Shown here piece by piece: positions 16,484 to 24,618 of a stretch of DNA of 42,750 nucleotides (the first letter of the stretch is position 1; the number at the start of each line of letters is the position of its first letter). The translations under genes were made by a program, and so were the position numbers. The DNA is taken from NCBI GenBank assembly GCA_910585555.1, contig CAJUFU010000023.1:723-43472 (forward strand), given 5' to 3'. The DNA is from an uncultured Lachnospiraceae bacterium. GTDB lineage: Bacteria > Bacillota > Clostridia > Lachnospirales > Lachnospiraceae. Under the pieces are notes generated by a model that saw only the letters and a list, made by a program, of their open reading frames with translations, was not told the DNA's origin and ran no database searches.

Positions 16484-17512
16484 ATGGAGCGTAGTTTTAG
16501 AAGGATGAGGACAGACAAAGCAGATATATTGGCATGGCTTAGAAACAGTGAAGATTATGTGTCGGGACAGCAGCTGTGCGACCGCTTCGGTGTCTCCCGC
16601 ACGGCGGTGTGGAAGGTGATCAATCAGCTGAAAGAAGAGGGGTATCAGGTTGAATCCGTCTCCCGCAAGGGATATCGGCTGGTGGAGGCGCCCGCGGACG
16701 CGTTTTGTGCCAGTGAGATTGCCAGCAGGCTAAAGACCAGGTGGGCCGGACGAAATCTGCATTTCCTGGCATCCACAGGTTCCACCAATTCGGATGCCAA
16801 GCATTTTGCGGAGGAAGGAGAACCCCACGGAACCGTTGTGGCAGCGGACAGCCAGACTGCAGGCCGGGGAAGAAGGGGGAGATCTTGGGCTTCTCCCAAA
16901 GGGACATCGATTTACTTTACCATAGTGGTGAGGCCTGCATTTACACCGGACAAGGCATCCATGATCACTTTGGTTGCAGCTCTTGGGGTGGCCCAGGCGA
17001 TTGAGGAAACCACGGGGCTGACGGCACAGATCAAATGGCCCAATGATATTGTGGTGCATAGGAAGAAGGTCTGCGGTATCCTGACAGAGATGAGCATAAC
17101 CCCGGAAATGGATGAGATTCAGTTCGTGGTGGCGGGCGTGGGGGTTAACACGAACCACAACAGCGTGGAAGATTTCCCCGAGGAAATTCGTGAAACAGCC
17201 ACCTCCCTTAAGATAGAATCGGGAAAGCATATTGACAGGGCGGGCTTGTTAGAAAGGATTCTGGCCCGGTTTGAGGAGAATTATGACATCTTTGTCACAA
17301 CTGGGGATTTATCCGCTCTGCGAAAAGCCTATCAGGCCCATTTGATCAATATGGACGCCCAGGTGCGGGTGCTGGACCCGGCCGGGGAATATACAGGAAC
17401 CGCCAGAGGAATCACTGAGACCGGGGAACTGATTGTGGAGCGCGAGACCGGGGAGAGCGTGCTTGTGTATGCCGGGGAGGTGTCGGTCAGGGGCCTGTAT
17501 GGATATGTGTAG
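16484..17512 (+). CDS. birA: Bifunctional biotin--[acetyl-CoA carboxylase] ligase / biotin repressor
   Basis: Attaches biotin to carboxyl carrier proteins and, through its HTH domain, can repress biotin genes. 342 aa: winged HTH near 8-70 (GQQLCDRFGVSRTAVWKVI), catalytic ligase domain near 85-270 with GRGRRGRSWASPKG (biotinyl-AMP loop) and IKWPNDI, and a small C-terminal SH3-like domain near 285-340. The start is uncertain: ATG 16484 lies 2 nt after the argF stop and may be coupled, while ATG 16505 would remove 7 residues; neither has a good ribosome binding site. Confidence 0.93.
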   Translation: MERSFRRMRTDKADILAWLRNSEDYVSGQQLCDRFGVSRTAVWKVINQLKEEGYQVESVSRKGYRLVEAPADAFCASEIASRLKTRWAGRNLHFLASTGSTNSDAKHFAEEGEPHGTVVAADSQTAGRGRRGRSWASPKGTSIYFTIVVRPAFTPDKASMITLVAALGVAQAIEETTGLTAQIKWPNDIVVHRKKVCGILTEMSITPEMDEIQFVVAGVGVNTNHNSVEDFPEEIRETATSLKIESGKHIDRAGLLERILARFEENYDIFVTTGDLSALRKAYQAHLINMDAQVRVLDPAGEYTGTARGITETGELIVERETGESVLVYAGEVSVRGLYGYV

Positions 17513-17608
17513 CGCGAAAAAGGTGTGAGGAGCATTTCCTAAATTTGGCAGCAGGAATGGTTTACGGAGAAGTTTAGGCAGATATATGGGGGTTGGAGCG
17601 GAAAAGAT

Positions 17609-17950
17609 ATGGAGGATAAAAGAATTGTGCTCTGCGGCGCCAATGCCTATGAGCAGAAATATTATTTCAATGAGAGATTCAAGGGCATTCCCCAGTCCAT
17701 CCAGGAGGAACTGCATGTGATCAGCGTGCTGTTTACGGAGGAAGTGGGCGGTATCTTTACCATTGTATTCGAGGAGGACGGCAGTATTTCGCTGGAGACG
17801 GACGCGGAAGAGAACGATTTACTTTATGATGAAATCAGCAGCGGTTTACTGATTGGGGAAATACGCAGGAACAGACAGGAGATGTTTGCATCCTTGCAGC
17901 TGTACTACAGGGTGTTTATTCTGCACGAATCGCTGGAGGATGACTTTTAA
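17609..17950 (+). CDS. DUF6145 family protein
   Basis: 113-aa soluble protein of unknown function that I recognise as the conserved clostridial DUF6145 type (IVLCGANAYEQKYYFN at the start, then KGIPQSIQEELHVISV). No signal peptide or membrane helix is present; it is acidic in the middle (SLETDAEENDLLYDE). GGAG lies 10 nt upstream of the ATG. It sits between birA and dusB, which gives no clear functional clue. The family name is from memory and should be checked against Pfam. Confidence 0.72.
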   Translation: MEDKRIVLCGANAYEQKYYFNERFKGIPQSIQEELHVISVLFTEEVGGIFTIVFEEDGSISLETDAEENDLLYDEISSGLLIGEIRRNRQEMFASLQLYYRVFILHESLEDDF

Positions 17951-18011
17951 AGAAGTATCGTAAGACAAGCTTTTGTAGAGTGGATGACAGAGCGGGCAGG
18001 TGGATTGTATT

Positions 18012-18983
18012 ATGGGAAATTGGTTGAAGCCGCTTGTGATTGGCGGCGTTACGCTTTCAAACAACATCATACTGGCGCCTATGGCAGGGGTGAGCGACCT
18101 GCCATTTCGTTTGCTATGCAGTGAGAAAGGAGCGGGCCTTACCTGTATGGAGATGGTGAGCGCCAAGGCCATCTGGTATCAGAATAAGAACACGGAGAGC
18201 CTTTTGCAGATTCATCCCGACGAGGGTCCCACATCTTTACAGCTATTTGGCTCCGATCCGAAGATTGTCAGCGAGATGGCCAAGCGCATTGAGGAGAGAC
18301 CCTTCTGCATCCTGGATATCAACATGGGATGTCCCGTGCCCAAGGTGGTAAATAACGGCGAAGGGTCGGCTCTGATGAAACAGCCCAAGCTGGCCGGGGA
18401 GATTATCGCCGCCACAGTGAAGGCCATTAGGAAACCTGTCACGGTAAAAATCCGCAAAGGTTTCGATGAGGCCCATAGCAATGCGGTGGAGATGGCAAAG
18501 ATTGCGGAGGATGCGGGTGCCGCCGCGGTGGCCGTACATGGCAGGACCAGGGAACAGTATTATACAGGAAAGGCAGACTGGGAGATGATACAAAAAGTTG
18601 CGGAAGCGGTTTCCATTCCCGTAATCGGCAACGGGGATGTGACGGATGGAATCACCGCCCGCAGCATGTTGGAGCAGACCGGCTGTGCGGCGGTGATGAT
18701 CGGACGGGCGGCCAGAGGCAATCCCTGGCTGTTTGAGCAGGTGACCGCCTTCTTGGAGGACGGGACCGTTTTACCGGAACCTGACAAAGAAGAACGCAAG
18801 GCCATGATACTGCGCCACGCAAGACTGCAGCTTGCTGCCAAGGGAGAATACACAGGGGTCCGGGAGATGCGAAAGCATATGTCCTGGTATACTGCGGGTA
18901 TGCCCAATTCCGCCAGATTCAGACAGATGATAAACCAGGCGGAGTGTTTTGCAGAGATTGAAAAGTTGGTGGAATCCATGTGA
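18012..18983 (+). CDS. dusB: tRNA-dihydrouridine synthase (DusB type)
   Basis: FMN enzyme that reduces uridines in the tRNA D-loop. 323 aa: TIM barrel with LAPMAGVSDLPFR near 20-33, the catalytic cysteine in NMGCPVPKV near 100, VKIRKGF, VAVHGRTREQYYTG, VIGNGDV and MIGRAARGNPW. The ATG at 18012 has AGGTGG 8 nt upstream; the GTG at 18000 lies within that site. In many Bacillota dusB lies upstream of greA and lysS; here one unrecognised gene separates dusB from greA. Confidence 0.94.
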   Translation: MGNWLKPLVIGGVTLSNNIILAPMAGVSDLPFRLLCSEKGAGLTCMEMVSAKAIWYQNKNTESLLQIHPDEGPTSLQLFGSDPKIVSEMAKRIEERPFCILDINMGCPVPKVVNNGEGSALMKQPKLAGEIIAATVKAIRKPVTVKIRKGFDEAHSNAVEMAKIAEDAGAAAVAVHGRTREQYYTGKADWEMIQKVAEAVSIPVIGNGDVTDGITARSMLEQTGCAAVMIGRAARGNPWLFEQVTAFLEDGTVLPEPDKEERKAMILRHARLQLAAKGEYTGVREMRKHMSWYTAGMPNSARFRQMINQAECFAEIEKLVESM

Positions 18984-19081
18984 ATCCTGCCGCATATACT
19001 ATCTCAGAAATGGACGGGGATATTGATAACATGTATAGAATCTCCCTGTCTGGCGTATGATGTATGCCGGGAGCGTTGACT

Positions 19082-19936
19082 ATGGAAGCGGAAACAATCG
19101 TATACTATCATCCGGTGCAGGAGCAGTCTCCTAAGCAATGCAGGGCCAAAAAACATTGGTGGCAGGATGCCGTTTTGCAGGGCATTCCCGTGCCTGGGCG
19201 GATACCGCAGGCAGCTGACGGCCAAAGTCCTGTTACACTGGTGGATTGTGCGGTGCCGCCCTTTTATTACAGAGCAAGAGCCTGGAAGCCGGAGATATTA
19301 TCCGAGAGCATGGAGAGGGTACTGCACCGTGCGGACGGCATGACTGACGCCGTTTTGCACCCACAGATTATGACATGGTTGTCAGAAAAGTATGCAGACC
19401 GCTGGGAGACCTGCAGAGAGACCAGGAAGGTGTTGCTGGAGAGCCTGTTAACGGTGTATGGCGCCGCCTGCCTGCGGGAACAGGGACAGGCGGCAGTGCT
19501 GCTTGGCAGCCCGGAGGAGACGCAGTGGCAGATGGAGATGACCTGGGGGCTTTTGGAACCTTATTTGAGCCGGATTAACAAACTTCTCTTCTATTATAAA
19601 GTAATAGAAGGGACAGATATCTGGGAAGAATTGTCCTTTCATTTGGAAAAGTACTATTATGAGTACGGCCTTGTGCCCCAGATGATGCCTTACCAGATCA
19701 AAAAGCAAAAAGGGCCTGGCGGCAGACAGAACCTTTCCGGCGTTATCCTGGATTATGGCGGCAGTACGGAGGGGCTTGGTTTTGCTCCAGACAGACCGGT
19801 TGTCTATGTGGATATGCTGTCCTGTCCGGAAAAGGAACGGATATTTGCCAGGAAAGGCGGCCAGATTCTTTACGTTTCACCGCTTAACTATCTTGACACT
19901 ATGGTAAAAAATAGTTATGATAGATTAGTTCGTTGA
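19082..19936 (+). CDS. Conserved-looking hypothetical protein
   Basis: 284-aa soluble protein I do not recognise. No signal peptide, membrane helix or known motif is visible. Composition is rich in Trp and Tyr (KHWWQDA, EKYYYEYGL), with a long helical middle (MERVLHRADGMTDAV, RKVLLESLLTVYG) and a C-terminal part with ILDYGGSTEGLG and QILYVSPLNYLDT that looks like alternating beta strands. The ATG at 19082 has CGGGAG 8 nt upstream; an in-frame ATG at 19064 does not. Codon use looks like its neighbours. Its end contains the promoter of greA. It may be a clade-specific gene in the dusB-greA interval. Confidence 0.7.
   Translation: MEAETIVYYHPVQEQSPKQCRAKKHWWQDAVLQGIPVPGRIPQAADGQSPVTLVDCAVPPFYYRARAWKPEILSESMERVLHRADGMTDAVLHPQIMTWLSEKYADRWETCRETRKVLLESLLTVYGAACLREQGQAAVLLGSPEETQWQMEMTWGLLEPYLSRINKLLFYYKVIEGTDIWEELSFHLEKYYYEYGLVPQMMPYQIKKQKGPGGRQNLSGVILDYGGSTEGLGFAPDRPVVYVDMLSCPEKERIFARKGGQILYVSPLNYLDTMVKNSYDRLVR
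19893..19921 (+). promoter_or_regulatory. Sigma-A promoter of greA-lysS
   Basis: TTGACA (19893-19898) and TATGAT (19916-19921) with a 17-nt spacer, lying inside the last codons of the preceding gene. The leader to the greA start is about 115 nt. Confidence 0.72.
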
Positions 19937-19954
19937 GACAGTGACAGTTAACGG

Positions 19955-20007
19955 TCTTTTATCCGCGCAGTTCATGGGCCGGATTCTATGGCTGCGGGAA
20001 TAAAAGA
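19955..20007 (+). other. Long imperfect inverted repeat in the greA leader
   Basis: Two 16-nt arms (19955-19970 and 19992-20007) pair except for mismatches near the middle: TCTTTTAT with ATAAAAGA outside and CGCAG with CTGCG inside, around a 21-nt loop. No T-run follows, so it is not a simple terminator. Confidence 0.5.
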
Positions 20008-20043
20008 ATCATAGGAATAAATAGAGAAAGAGGGAGAGTTACC

Positions 20044-20526
20044 ATGCAGGAGAAGAAAAACATCTTAACGTATGAAGGATTGCAGAAATACGAAGAGGAA
20101 CTGCACAATCTGAAAGTAGTAAAGCGTCAGGAGGTGGCGCAGAAGATCAAGGAGGCCAGAGAGCAGGGCGACCTGTCCGAGAACGCCGAGTATGACGCGG
20201 CTAAGGATGAACAGCGTGACATCGAGGCCAGGATTGAAGAACTGGAAAAAATCTTAAAGAACGCAGAAGTCGTGGTGGAAGATGAGGTAGATCTTGACAA
20301 GATCAATATCGGATGCCAGGTGAAAATATTGGATATTGAGTTTAATGAAGAATTAGAGTATAAGATTGTGGGAAGCACAGAGGCCAACAGCTTAAAGGGA
20401 AAGATTTCTAATGAGTCCCCTGTGGGTAAAGCCTTAATTGGTTCTAAAGTGGGAGATATGGTGCAAGTAGAGACACAGGCAGGTACGATTCAGTACAAGG
20501 TATTGGAGATTCAAAGATCCAACTAA
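20044..20526 (+). CDS. greA: Transcription elongation factor GreA
   Basis: Stimulates transcript cleavage by backtracked RNA polymerase. 160 aa: an N-terminal coiled coil (about 10-78) with the tip motif LSENAEYDAAKDEQ, whose acidic residues enter the polymerase channel, and a C-terminal FKBP-like domain (about 85-160; ISNESPVGKALIGSKVGD). GAGGGAGAG lies about 6 nt upstream of the ATG. The stop overlaps the first possible ATG of lysS by one base, so the two genes are co-transcribed. Confidence 0.97.
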   Translation: MQEKKNILTYEGLQKYEEELHNLKVVKRQEVAQKIKEAREQGDLSENAEYDAAKDEQRDIEARIEELEKILKNAEVVVEDEVDLDKINIGCQVKILDIEFNEELEYKIVGSTEANSLKGKISNESPVGKALIGSKVGDMVQVETQAGTIQYKVLEIQRSN

Positions 20527-20543
20527 TGGAGGAAAGACAGCGT

Positions 20544-22673
20544 ATGGCTAAGACACAGAATCAGCAGGAAGCACAGCAGGATATTAACCAGCTGCTAAAA
20601 GTCAGAAGAGAGAAACTTGCGGCCTTGCAGGAGGCCGGGAAGGATCCCTTCCAGATTACCAAATACGATGTGACCCATCACAGCCAGGAAATTAAAGATC
20701 AGTTTGATGCCTTGGAAGGGTCCAAAGTGTCCATTGCAGGCCGCGTGATGAGCAAACGTATTATGGGTAAAGCATCCTTTTGTAATGTACAGGATTTAGA
20801 GGGTGATATCCAGTGTTACGTGGCAAGAGACAGTATCGGGGAAGAGTCCTATGCCGACTTTAAAAAATATGATGTGGGTGACATTGCAGGCATTGAAGGA
20901 GAGGTATTTAAGACCAAAACCGGTGAGATATCTGTTCATGTTTCAAAAATGACACTACTGTCAAAAAGCCTGCAGATTCTGCCGGAGAAATACCACGGCC
21001 TGGTGAATACCGATATCCGTTACCGTCAAAGATATACGGATTTGATCATGAATGAGGAAGTCAAAAAGACTTTTGTCATGCGCTCAAAGATTATCAGCTC
21101 TATCAGACGCTATTTAGACGGCCAGGGATTTTTAGAGGTGGAGACGCCCATGCTTGTACCCAATGCGGGCGGTGCGGCGGCAAGACCCTTTGAGACCCAT
21201 TACAATGCGCTGGATGAGGATGTGAAGCTGCGTATTTCCCTGGAACTATATCTGAAAAGACTGATCGTAGGCGGCATGGAACGGGTCTACGAGATTGGAC
21301 GCGTCTTTCGAAATGAGGGCCTGGATACCCGACATAACCCGGAATTTACCCTGATGGAACTGTATCAGGCTTATACAGACTATAACGGCATGATGGATTT
21401 GACGGAAAATATGTTCCGCCATGTGGCAAAAGAGGTCTGCGGCACCACCACCATTCCTTATGGAGAGGTGGAGATTGACCTGGGCAAACCTTTTGAGCGG
21501 ATTACCATGGTGGAGGCCGTGAAGAAATATGCCGGCGTTGATTTTGATGAGGTGCCGGATACGGCGGCAGCTAAGAAGCTGGCGGATGAAAAGGGAGTCC
21601 ACTACGAGGACAGACATACGAAGGGGGATATCATCAACCTTTTCTTTGAGGAATTTGTGGAAGAACACCTGGTACAGCCCACCTTTGTGATGGACCATCC
21701 GGTGGAAATTTCTCCGCTTACCAAGAGAAAACCGGACAAGCCGGAATATGTGGAGCGGTTTGAGCTTTTTATCACCGCCAGAGAGATGTGCAATGCCTAT
21801 TCCGAGTTAAATGATCCCATCGATCAAAGAGAGCGTTTTAAGGCCCAGGAGGCAGCGCTTGCGGCCGGCGATGAGGAGGCCAACACCACGGATGAGGATT
21901 TCATGAACGCCCTGGAGATTGGTATGCCGCCCACGGGAGGCATCGGCTATGGCATCGACAGACTGGTGATGCTTCTCACCAATTCGCCTGCCATTCGGGA
22001 TGTTTTATTGTTCCCGACGATGCGCCAGGAAAAGAAGACCTCCGACAGCGCAAAGCCTGTCAAGAAGGAGGCAGAACAGCCGGCAAGGCAAAGCAGCATT
22101 TCCCGCGCGCAGGCGTTAGAACTTTTGAAAAAATATAACAAAGAACCCTTCCATATCCAACATGCCCTCACGGTGGAGGGCGTGATGCGCTGGTACGCAA
22201 AAGCGTTAGGGTATGCAAACGAAGAAGAATTCTGGGCCATTACGGGACTCCTGCATGACATTGATTTCGAGTTATATCCGCAGGAGCACTGCAAGAAGGC
22301 GCCGGAGCTTCTGCGGGAAGCAGGCGTAGGCGAAGATATGATTCATGGAGTCTGTTCCCATGGCTACGGCATCTGCAGTGAGGAAGAACCGGTACATGAG
22401 ATGGAAAAAGTGCTTTTTGCAGCAGACGAACTAACCGGCCTGATCTGGTCCTGCGCCCTGATGCGTCCTTCCAAGAGTACCATGGATATGGAAGTTAAGA
22501 GCCTGAAAAAGAAATTCAAGGACAAAAGGTTTGCGGCAGGGTGTTCCAGAGAGATTATCTCTCAGGGAGCAGAGATGCTGGGCTGGGAATTAGACGATTT
22601 GTTTGACAAGACCATTCAGGCCATGAGGAGCTGTGAAACAGCCGTGGCGGAGGCGATGGAGAAGGAAGCGTAA
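20544..22673 (+). CDS. lysS: Lysyl-tRNA synthetase fused to a C-terminal HD-hydrolase-like domain
   Basis: Charges tRNA-Lys. 709 aa, about 200 longer than the usual ~500. Residues about 55-150 are the OB-fold anticodon domain (KVSIAGRVMSKR); the class II core has motif 2 in YEIGRVFRNEGLDTRHNPEF and motif 3 in GGIGYGIDRLVMLL, ending near 490. A charged linker (SAKPVKKEAEQPARQ) leads to an HD-like domain at about 515-705 with H540 in IQHALTVEG, H571-D572 in LLHDID and DELTGLIW. The reading frame is continuous and no internal start is obvious. Start 20544 was chosen because GGAGG lies 11 nt upstream; ATG 20526 overlaps the greA stop. What the HD part does is unknown. Confidence 0.93.
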   Translation: MAKTQNQQEAQQDINQLLKVRREKLAALQEAGKDPFQITKYDVTHHSQEIKDQFDALEGSKVSIAGRVMSKRIMGKASFCNVQDLEGDIQCYVARDSIGEESYADFKKYDVGDIAGIEGEVFKTKTGEISVHVSKMTLLSKSLQILPEKYHGLVNTDIRYRQRYTDLIMNEEVKKTFVMRSKIISSIRRYLDGQGFLEVETPMLVPNAGGAAARPFETHYNALDEDVKLRISLELYLKRLIVGGMERVYEIGRVFRNEGLDTRHNPEFTLMELYQAYTDYNGMMDLTENMFRHVAKEVCGTTTIPYGEVEIDLGKPFERITMVEAVKKYAGVDFDEVPDTAAAKKLADEKGVHYEDRHTKGDIINLFFEEFVEEHLVQPTFVMDHPVEISPLTKRKPDKPEYVERFELFITAREMCNAYSELNDPIDQRERFKAQEAALAAGDEEANTTDEDFMNALEIGMPPTGGIGYGIDRLVMLLTNSPAIRDVLLFPTMRQEKKTSDSAKPVKKEAEQPARQSSISRAQALELLKKYNKEPFHIQHALTVEGVMRWYAKALGYANEEEFWAITGLLHDIDFELYPQEHCKKAPELLREAGVGEDMIHGVCSHGYGICSEEEPVHEMEKVLFAADELTGLIWSCALMRPSKSTMDMEVKSLKKKFKDKRFAAGCSREIISQGAEMLGWELDDLFDKTIQAMRSCETAVAEAMEKEA

Positions 22674-22707
22674 GATAAAAGACAGGCAACTGCATACATG
22701 GATTTTA

Positions 22708-22750
22708 AAACCGCTTACTTTGTATGATGATACATAGTGAGTGGTTTTTA
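22708..22750 (+). terminator. Rho-independent terminator after lysS
   Basis: Arms 22708-22725 and 22730-22747 pair over about 18 positions, with one mismatch and two G-T pairs, around a 4-nt GATG loop, and run into TTTTTA. It is 34 nt after the lysS stop. Confidence 0.87.
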
Positions 22751-22899
22751 ATAATAGAAAAAACAAATATTCGGGGGTAGAGCCGCATCTATGGCTTTTC
22801 CCTTTTCTTACGTCTAATATAGCATATCCGGGGACAGGATTTAAGCCCGGATATCAAATACGTATTGACGATTGTATCAAAAAATATGAGGATTATCCC

Positions 22900-22930
22900 G
22901 CGCCCCTTCCCAAAAGGAAGGGGCGCATTT
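22900..22930 (+). terminator. GC-rich hairpin, terminator-like
   Basis: A perfect 11-bp stem with a 5-nt CAAAA loop followed by ATTTATG. The stem is strong enough for termination but the T-run is poor. It is 150 nt beyond the lysS terminator, so it may end a separate short RNA or act on the complementary strand. Confidence 0.45.
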
Positions 22931-23125
22931 ATGATGTTTACAATTGGTGCCGATTTATTTACATTCTATACCCCTGATGTTCTTTTCGCATTTTTTTATG
23001 CTATAGTAAATTTAAAATTGTAATAAACGGGGTTTCATCTGAAAATTGACAATCGGATGTGGCGTAAAGAGAAAATGGTGCGAAAAACAGGTATAAAAAT
23101 GTGACATTTTCCAGTATTTATATAA

Positions 23126-23153
23126 TTGACATTTTCTAATACAAGACTATAAT
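23126..23153 (+). promoter_or_regulatory. Strong sigma-A promoter of the exopolysaccharide operon
   Basis: TTGACA (23126-23131), 16-nt spacer, TATAAT (23148-23153). The -35 is inside the second copy of the repeat TGACATTTTC, the first copy lying 25 bp upstream, which could be a regulator site. Confidence 0.82.
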
Positions 23154-23217
23154 CGAAGAAACAAAGGAAGTGAACCGCTGTTTTCCATAACGAATGCGGT
23201 AAGAATGAGGTGAATCC

Positions 23218-23907
23218 GTGGCAACGATCGTTTCAGTTATGCGAACAGAAAAGAAGTATAGTATTACATGGAACCAACAAAGTGCACTGTATCATGGGTT
23301 ATCTCTCACTATGAAGACAGATGAAAACAGCGATGCCGGAGGATATTTGGTACGTTCTTTGTATTTCGACAGTATCTATGACAATGATTATTTTGATAAA
23401 ATTGACGGGCTGGAGTTTCGTAAAAAGATAAGGCTTAGAATCTATTCTCCCGATCAGGATACTGTAAAGTTAGAGCTAAAGCAAAAGCAAGGAGCTGCAC
23501 AGAATAAGAAATCTCTTATCATCACCAGAGATTTGGCCAAGGAAATGATAGCGGGCAGATATATTGGCTTAATGGAACTGCATTCTCAGCTGGCGGAGGA
23601 GTTTTATCAGATGCTGGAAACAGGGGTTTACCGGCCTAAGTGTATTGTGGATTATCACAGAATTGCTTTTGCGGAGGACAGTAACGATATTCGAATCACG
23701 TTTGATTCAGAGATTGCTGCGAGTCATAACTGCGAGGGCTTTTTCAGAAAAGATTTATCGCTGCTTCCGGTCAGGAAAGAGCCTGTTCTGGAAGTGAAAT
23801 ATAACGGCTTTTTACTAAGTAATATCAAACGGATGCTGGATATTGCAGATGTGCCGGAGATTGCGGTGAGTAAGTACATCATGTCCCGTCAGCTTTTAGG
23901 GGCATAA
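23218..23907 (+). CDS. VTC-domain (polyphosphate-polymerase-like) protein
   Basis: 229-aa soluble protein with the VTC/CYTH-like tunnel fold known from the yeast polyphosphate polymerase Vtc4. Motifs in order: RTEKKY near 9-14, RSLYFDS, RKKIRLRIY near 67-75, KLELKQK near 84-90, IVDYHRIAF, ITFDSEI and LEVKYNGFLLS near the C-terminus. The many basic and acidic residues are those that line the tunnel. It starts at GTG 23218 with GAGGTGA just upstream; the first ATG, 7 codons later, has no site. Bacterial members usually stand beside DUF4956 and CotH genes, as here. Polyphosphate synthesis is not shown for this class; another nucleotide- or phosphate-handling role is possible. Confidence 0.85.
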   Translation: MATIVSVMRTEKKYSITWNQQSALYHGLSLTMKTDENSDAGGYLVRSLYFDSIYDNDYFDKIDGLEFRKKIRLRIYSPDQDTVKLELKQKQGAAQNKKSLIITRDLAKEMIAGRYIGLMELHSQLAEEFYQMLETGVYRPKCIVDYHRIAFAEDSNDIRITFDSEIAASHNCEGFFRKDLSLLPVRKEPVLEVKYNGFLLSNIKRMLDIADVPEIAVSKYIMSRQLLGA

Positions 23908-23934
23908 AATATATAACATAATCAGAGGTGACAA

Positions 23935-24618
23935 ATGAAGAACTTTATTATGCAGTATTCACAGAAAACGGTACAGGAACTTACCGTGGAACAGATTGTT
24001 CTCAATATGGCAGCGGCACTCATTTTGGGACTTATCATTTATCTTTCCTATCGGTTTTCCCATTCGGGTGCAGTATATAGCGCCAGGTTTAATGTGTCTT
24101 TGTTAATGATGACGCTGATTACCACGATGATTATGAATGTAATCGGCAATAACATTGCCTTGTCCCTTGGTATGGTGGGTGCTCTTTCTATCGTGCGCTT
24201 CCGTACTGCCATTAAGGATGCAAGAGATACGGCCTATATTTTTTGGTGTATTGCAGTGGGCATTTGCTGCGGCGTGTCTTATTATGCTCTGGCCGCTATT
24301 GGAACGGGTATGATTTTCCTGGTGCTGTTATTGATGGGAAGCGTGAAAGCCAATGACAGATATTTACTGATTATACATGCGGATGAAGAGTCGGCAGGTA
24401 AGGAAATTGAAGAGCTTGTCCTGGTTCAGTATAAGGGGAAGGCATCTTTACGTGTCGCAAACCGTGCGAAACAGCAGTTGGAGTATATCTATGAGATTTC
24501 TTCTAAACTGATCGAGGAAAGTAAGAAAAGCGGGACGAATCCGGTTGAACTTTTAAGAAATATTGAAGGGGTATATCGTGTAAATATGGTATGCCAAAAT
24601 GAGGAGATGAGCAGATAA
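23935..24618 (+). CDS. DUF4956 membrane protein
   Basis: 227 aa with about four membrane helices between residues 20 and 140 (ALILGLIIYLSYRF, SLLMMTLITTMIMNVIG, IFWCIAVGICCGVSYY, TGMIFLVLLLMG). The conserved loop ALSIVRFRTAIKDARDTAYIF lies between helices two and three. A soluble C-terminal part of about 85 residues has an alpha/beta look. AGAGGTGA precedes the ATG. It lies 27 nt after the VTC gene, its regular partner. Function is unknown; the conserved Arg-rich loop suggests binding of a phosphorylated substrate or partner at the membrane. Confidence 0.85.
   Translation: MKNFIMQYSQKTVQELTVEQIVLNMAAALILGLIIYLSYRFSHSGAVYSARFNVSLLMMTLITTMIMNVIGNNIALSLGMVGALSIVRFRTAIKDARDTAYIFWCIAVGICCGVSYYALAAIGTGMIFLVLLLMGSVKANDRYLLIIHADEESAGKEIEELVLVQYKGKASLRVANRAKQQLEYIYEISSKLIEESKKSGTNPVELLRNIEGVYRVNMVCQNEEMSR

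Larger units (their letters stand above)
22674..23217 (+). other. 544-nt intergenic region with serial hairpins before the exopolysaccharide operon
   Basis: No supportable gene. From left to right it holds the lysS terminator; a small hairpin AGCC/GGCT (22781-22784 with 22793-22796) inside GGG/CCC and followed by TTTTCTT; a perfect 9-bp stem ATATCCGGG (22824-22832) with CCCGGATAT (22846-22854); a perfect 11-bp GC-rich stem GCGCCCCTTCC (22900-22910) with GGAAGGGGCGC (22916-22926); then AT-rich DNA and a strong promoter at 23126-23153. The element TGACATTTTC occurs twice, at 23102-23111 and 23127-23136. I found no sequence resembling a c-di-GMP-I riboswitch core. Confidence 0.65.

Noticed and set aside
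22741..22977. Open frame of 78 codons on the + strand after lysS.
   Set aside because: It starts at a GTG inside the lysS terminator, has no ribosome binding site, spans two strong hairpins and its product resembles nothing.
22750..23217. A c-di-GMP riboswitch before the cellulose operon.
   Set aside because: I looked for the GEMM-type conserved segments and did not find them; the hairpins present do not fit that fold by eye.
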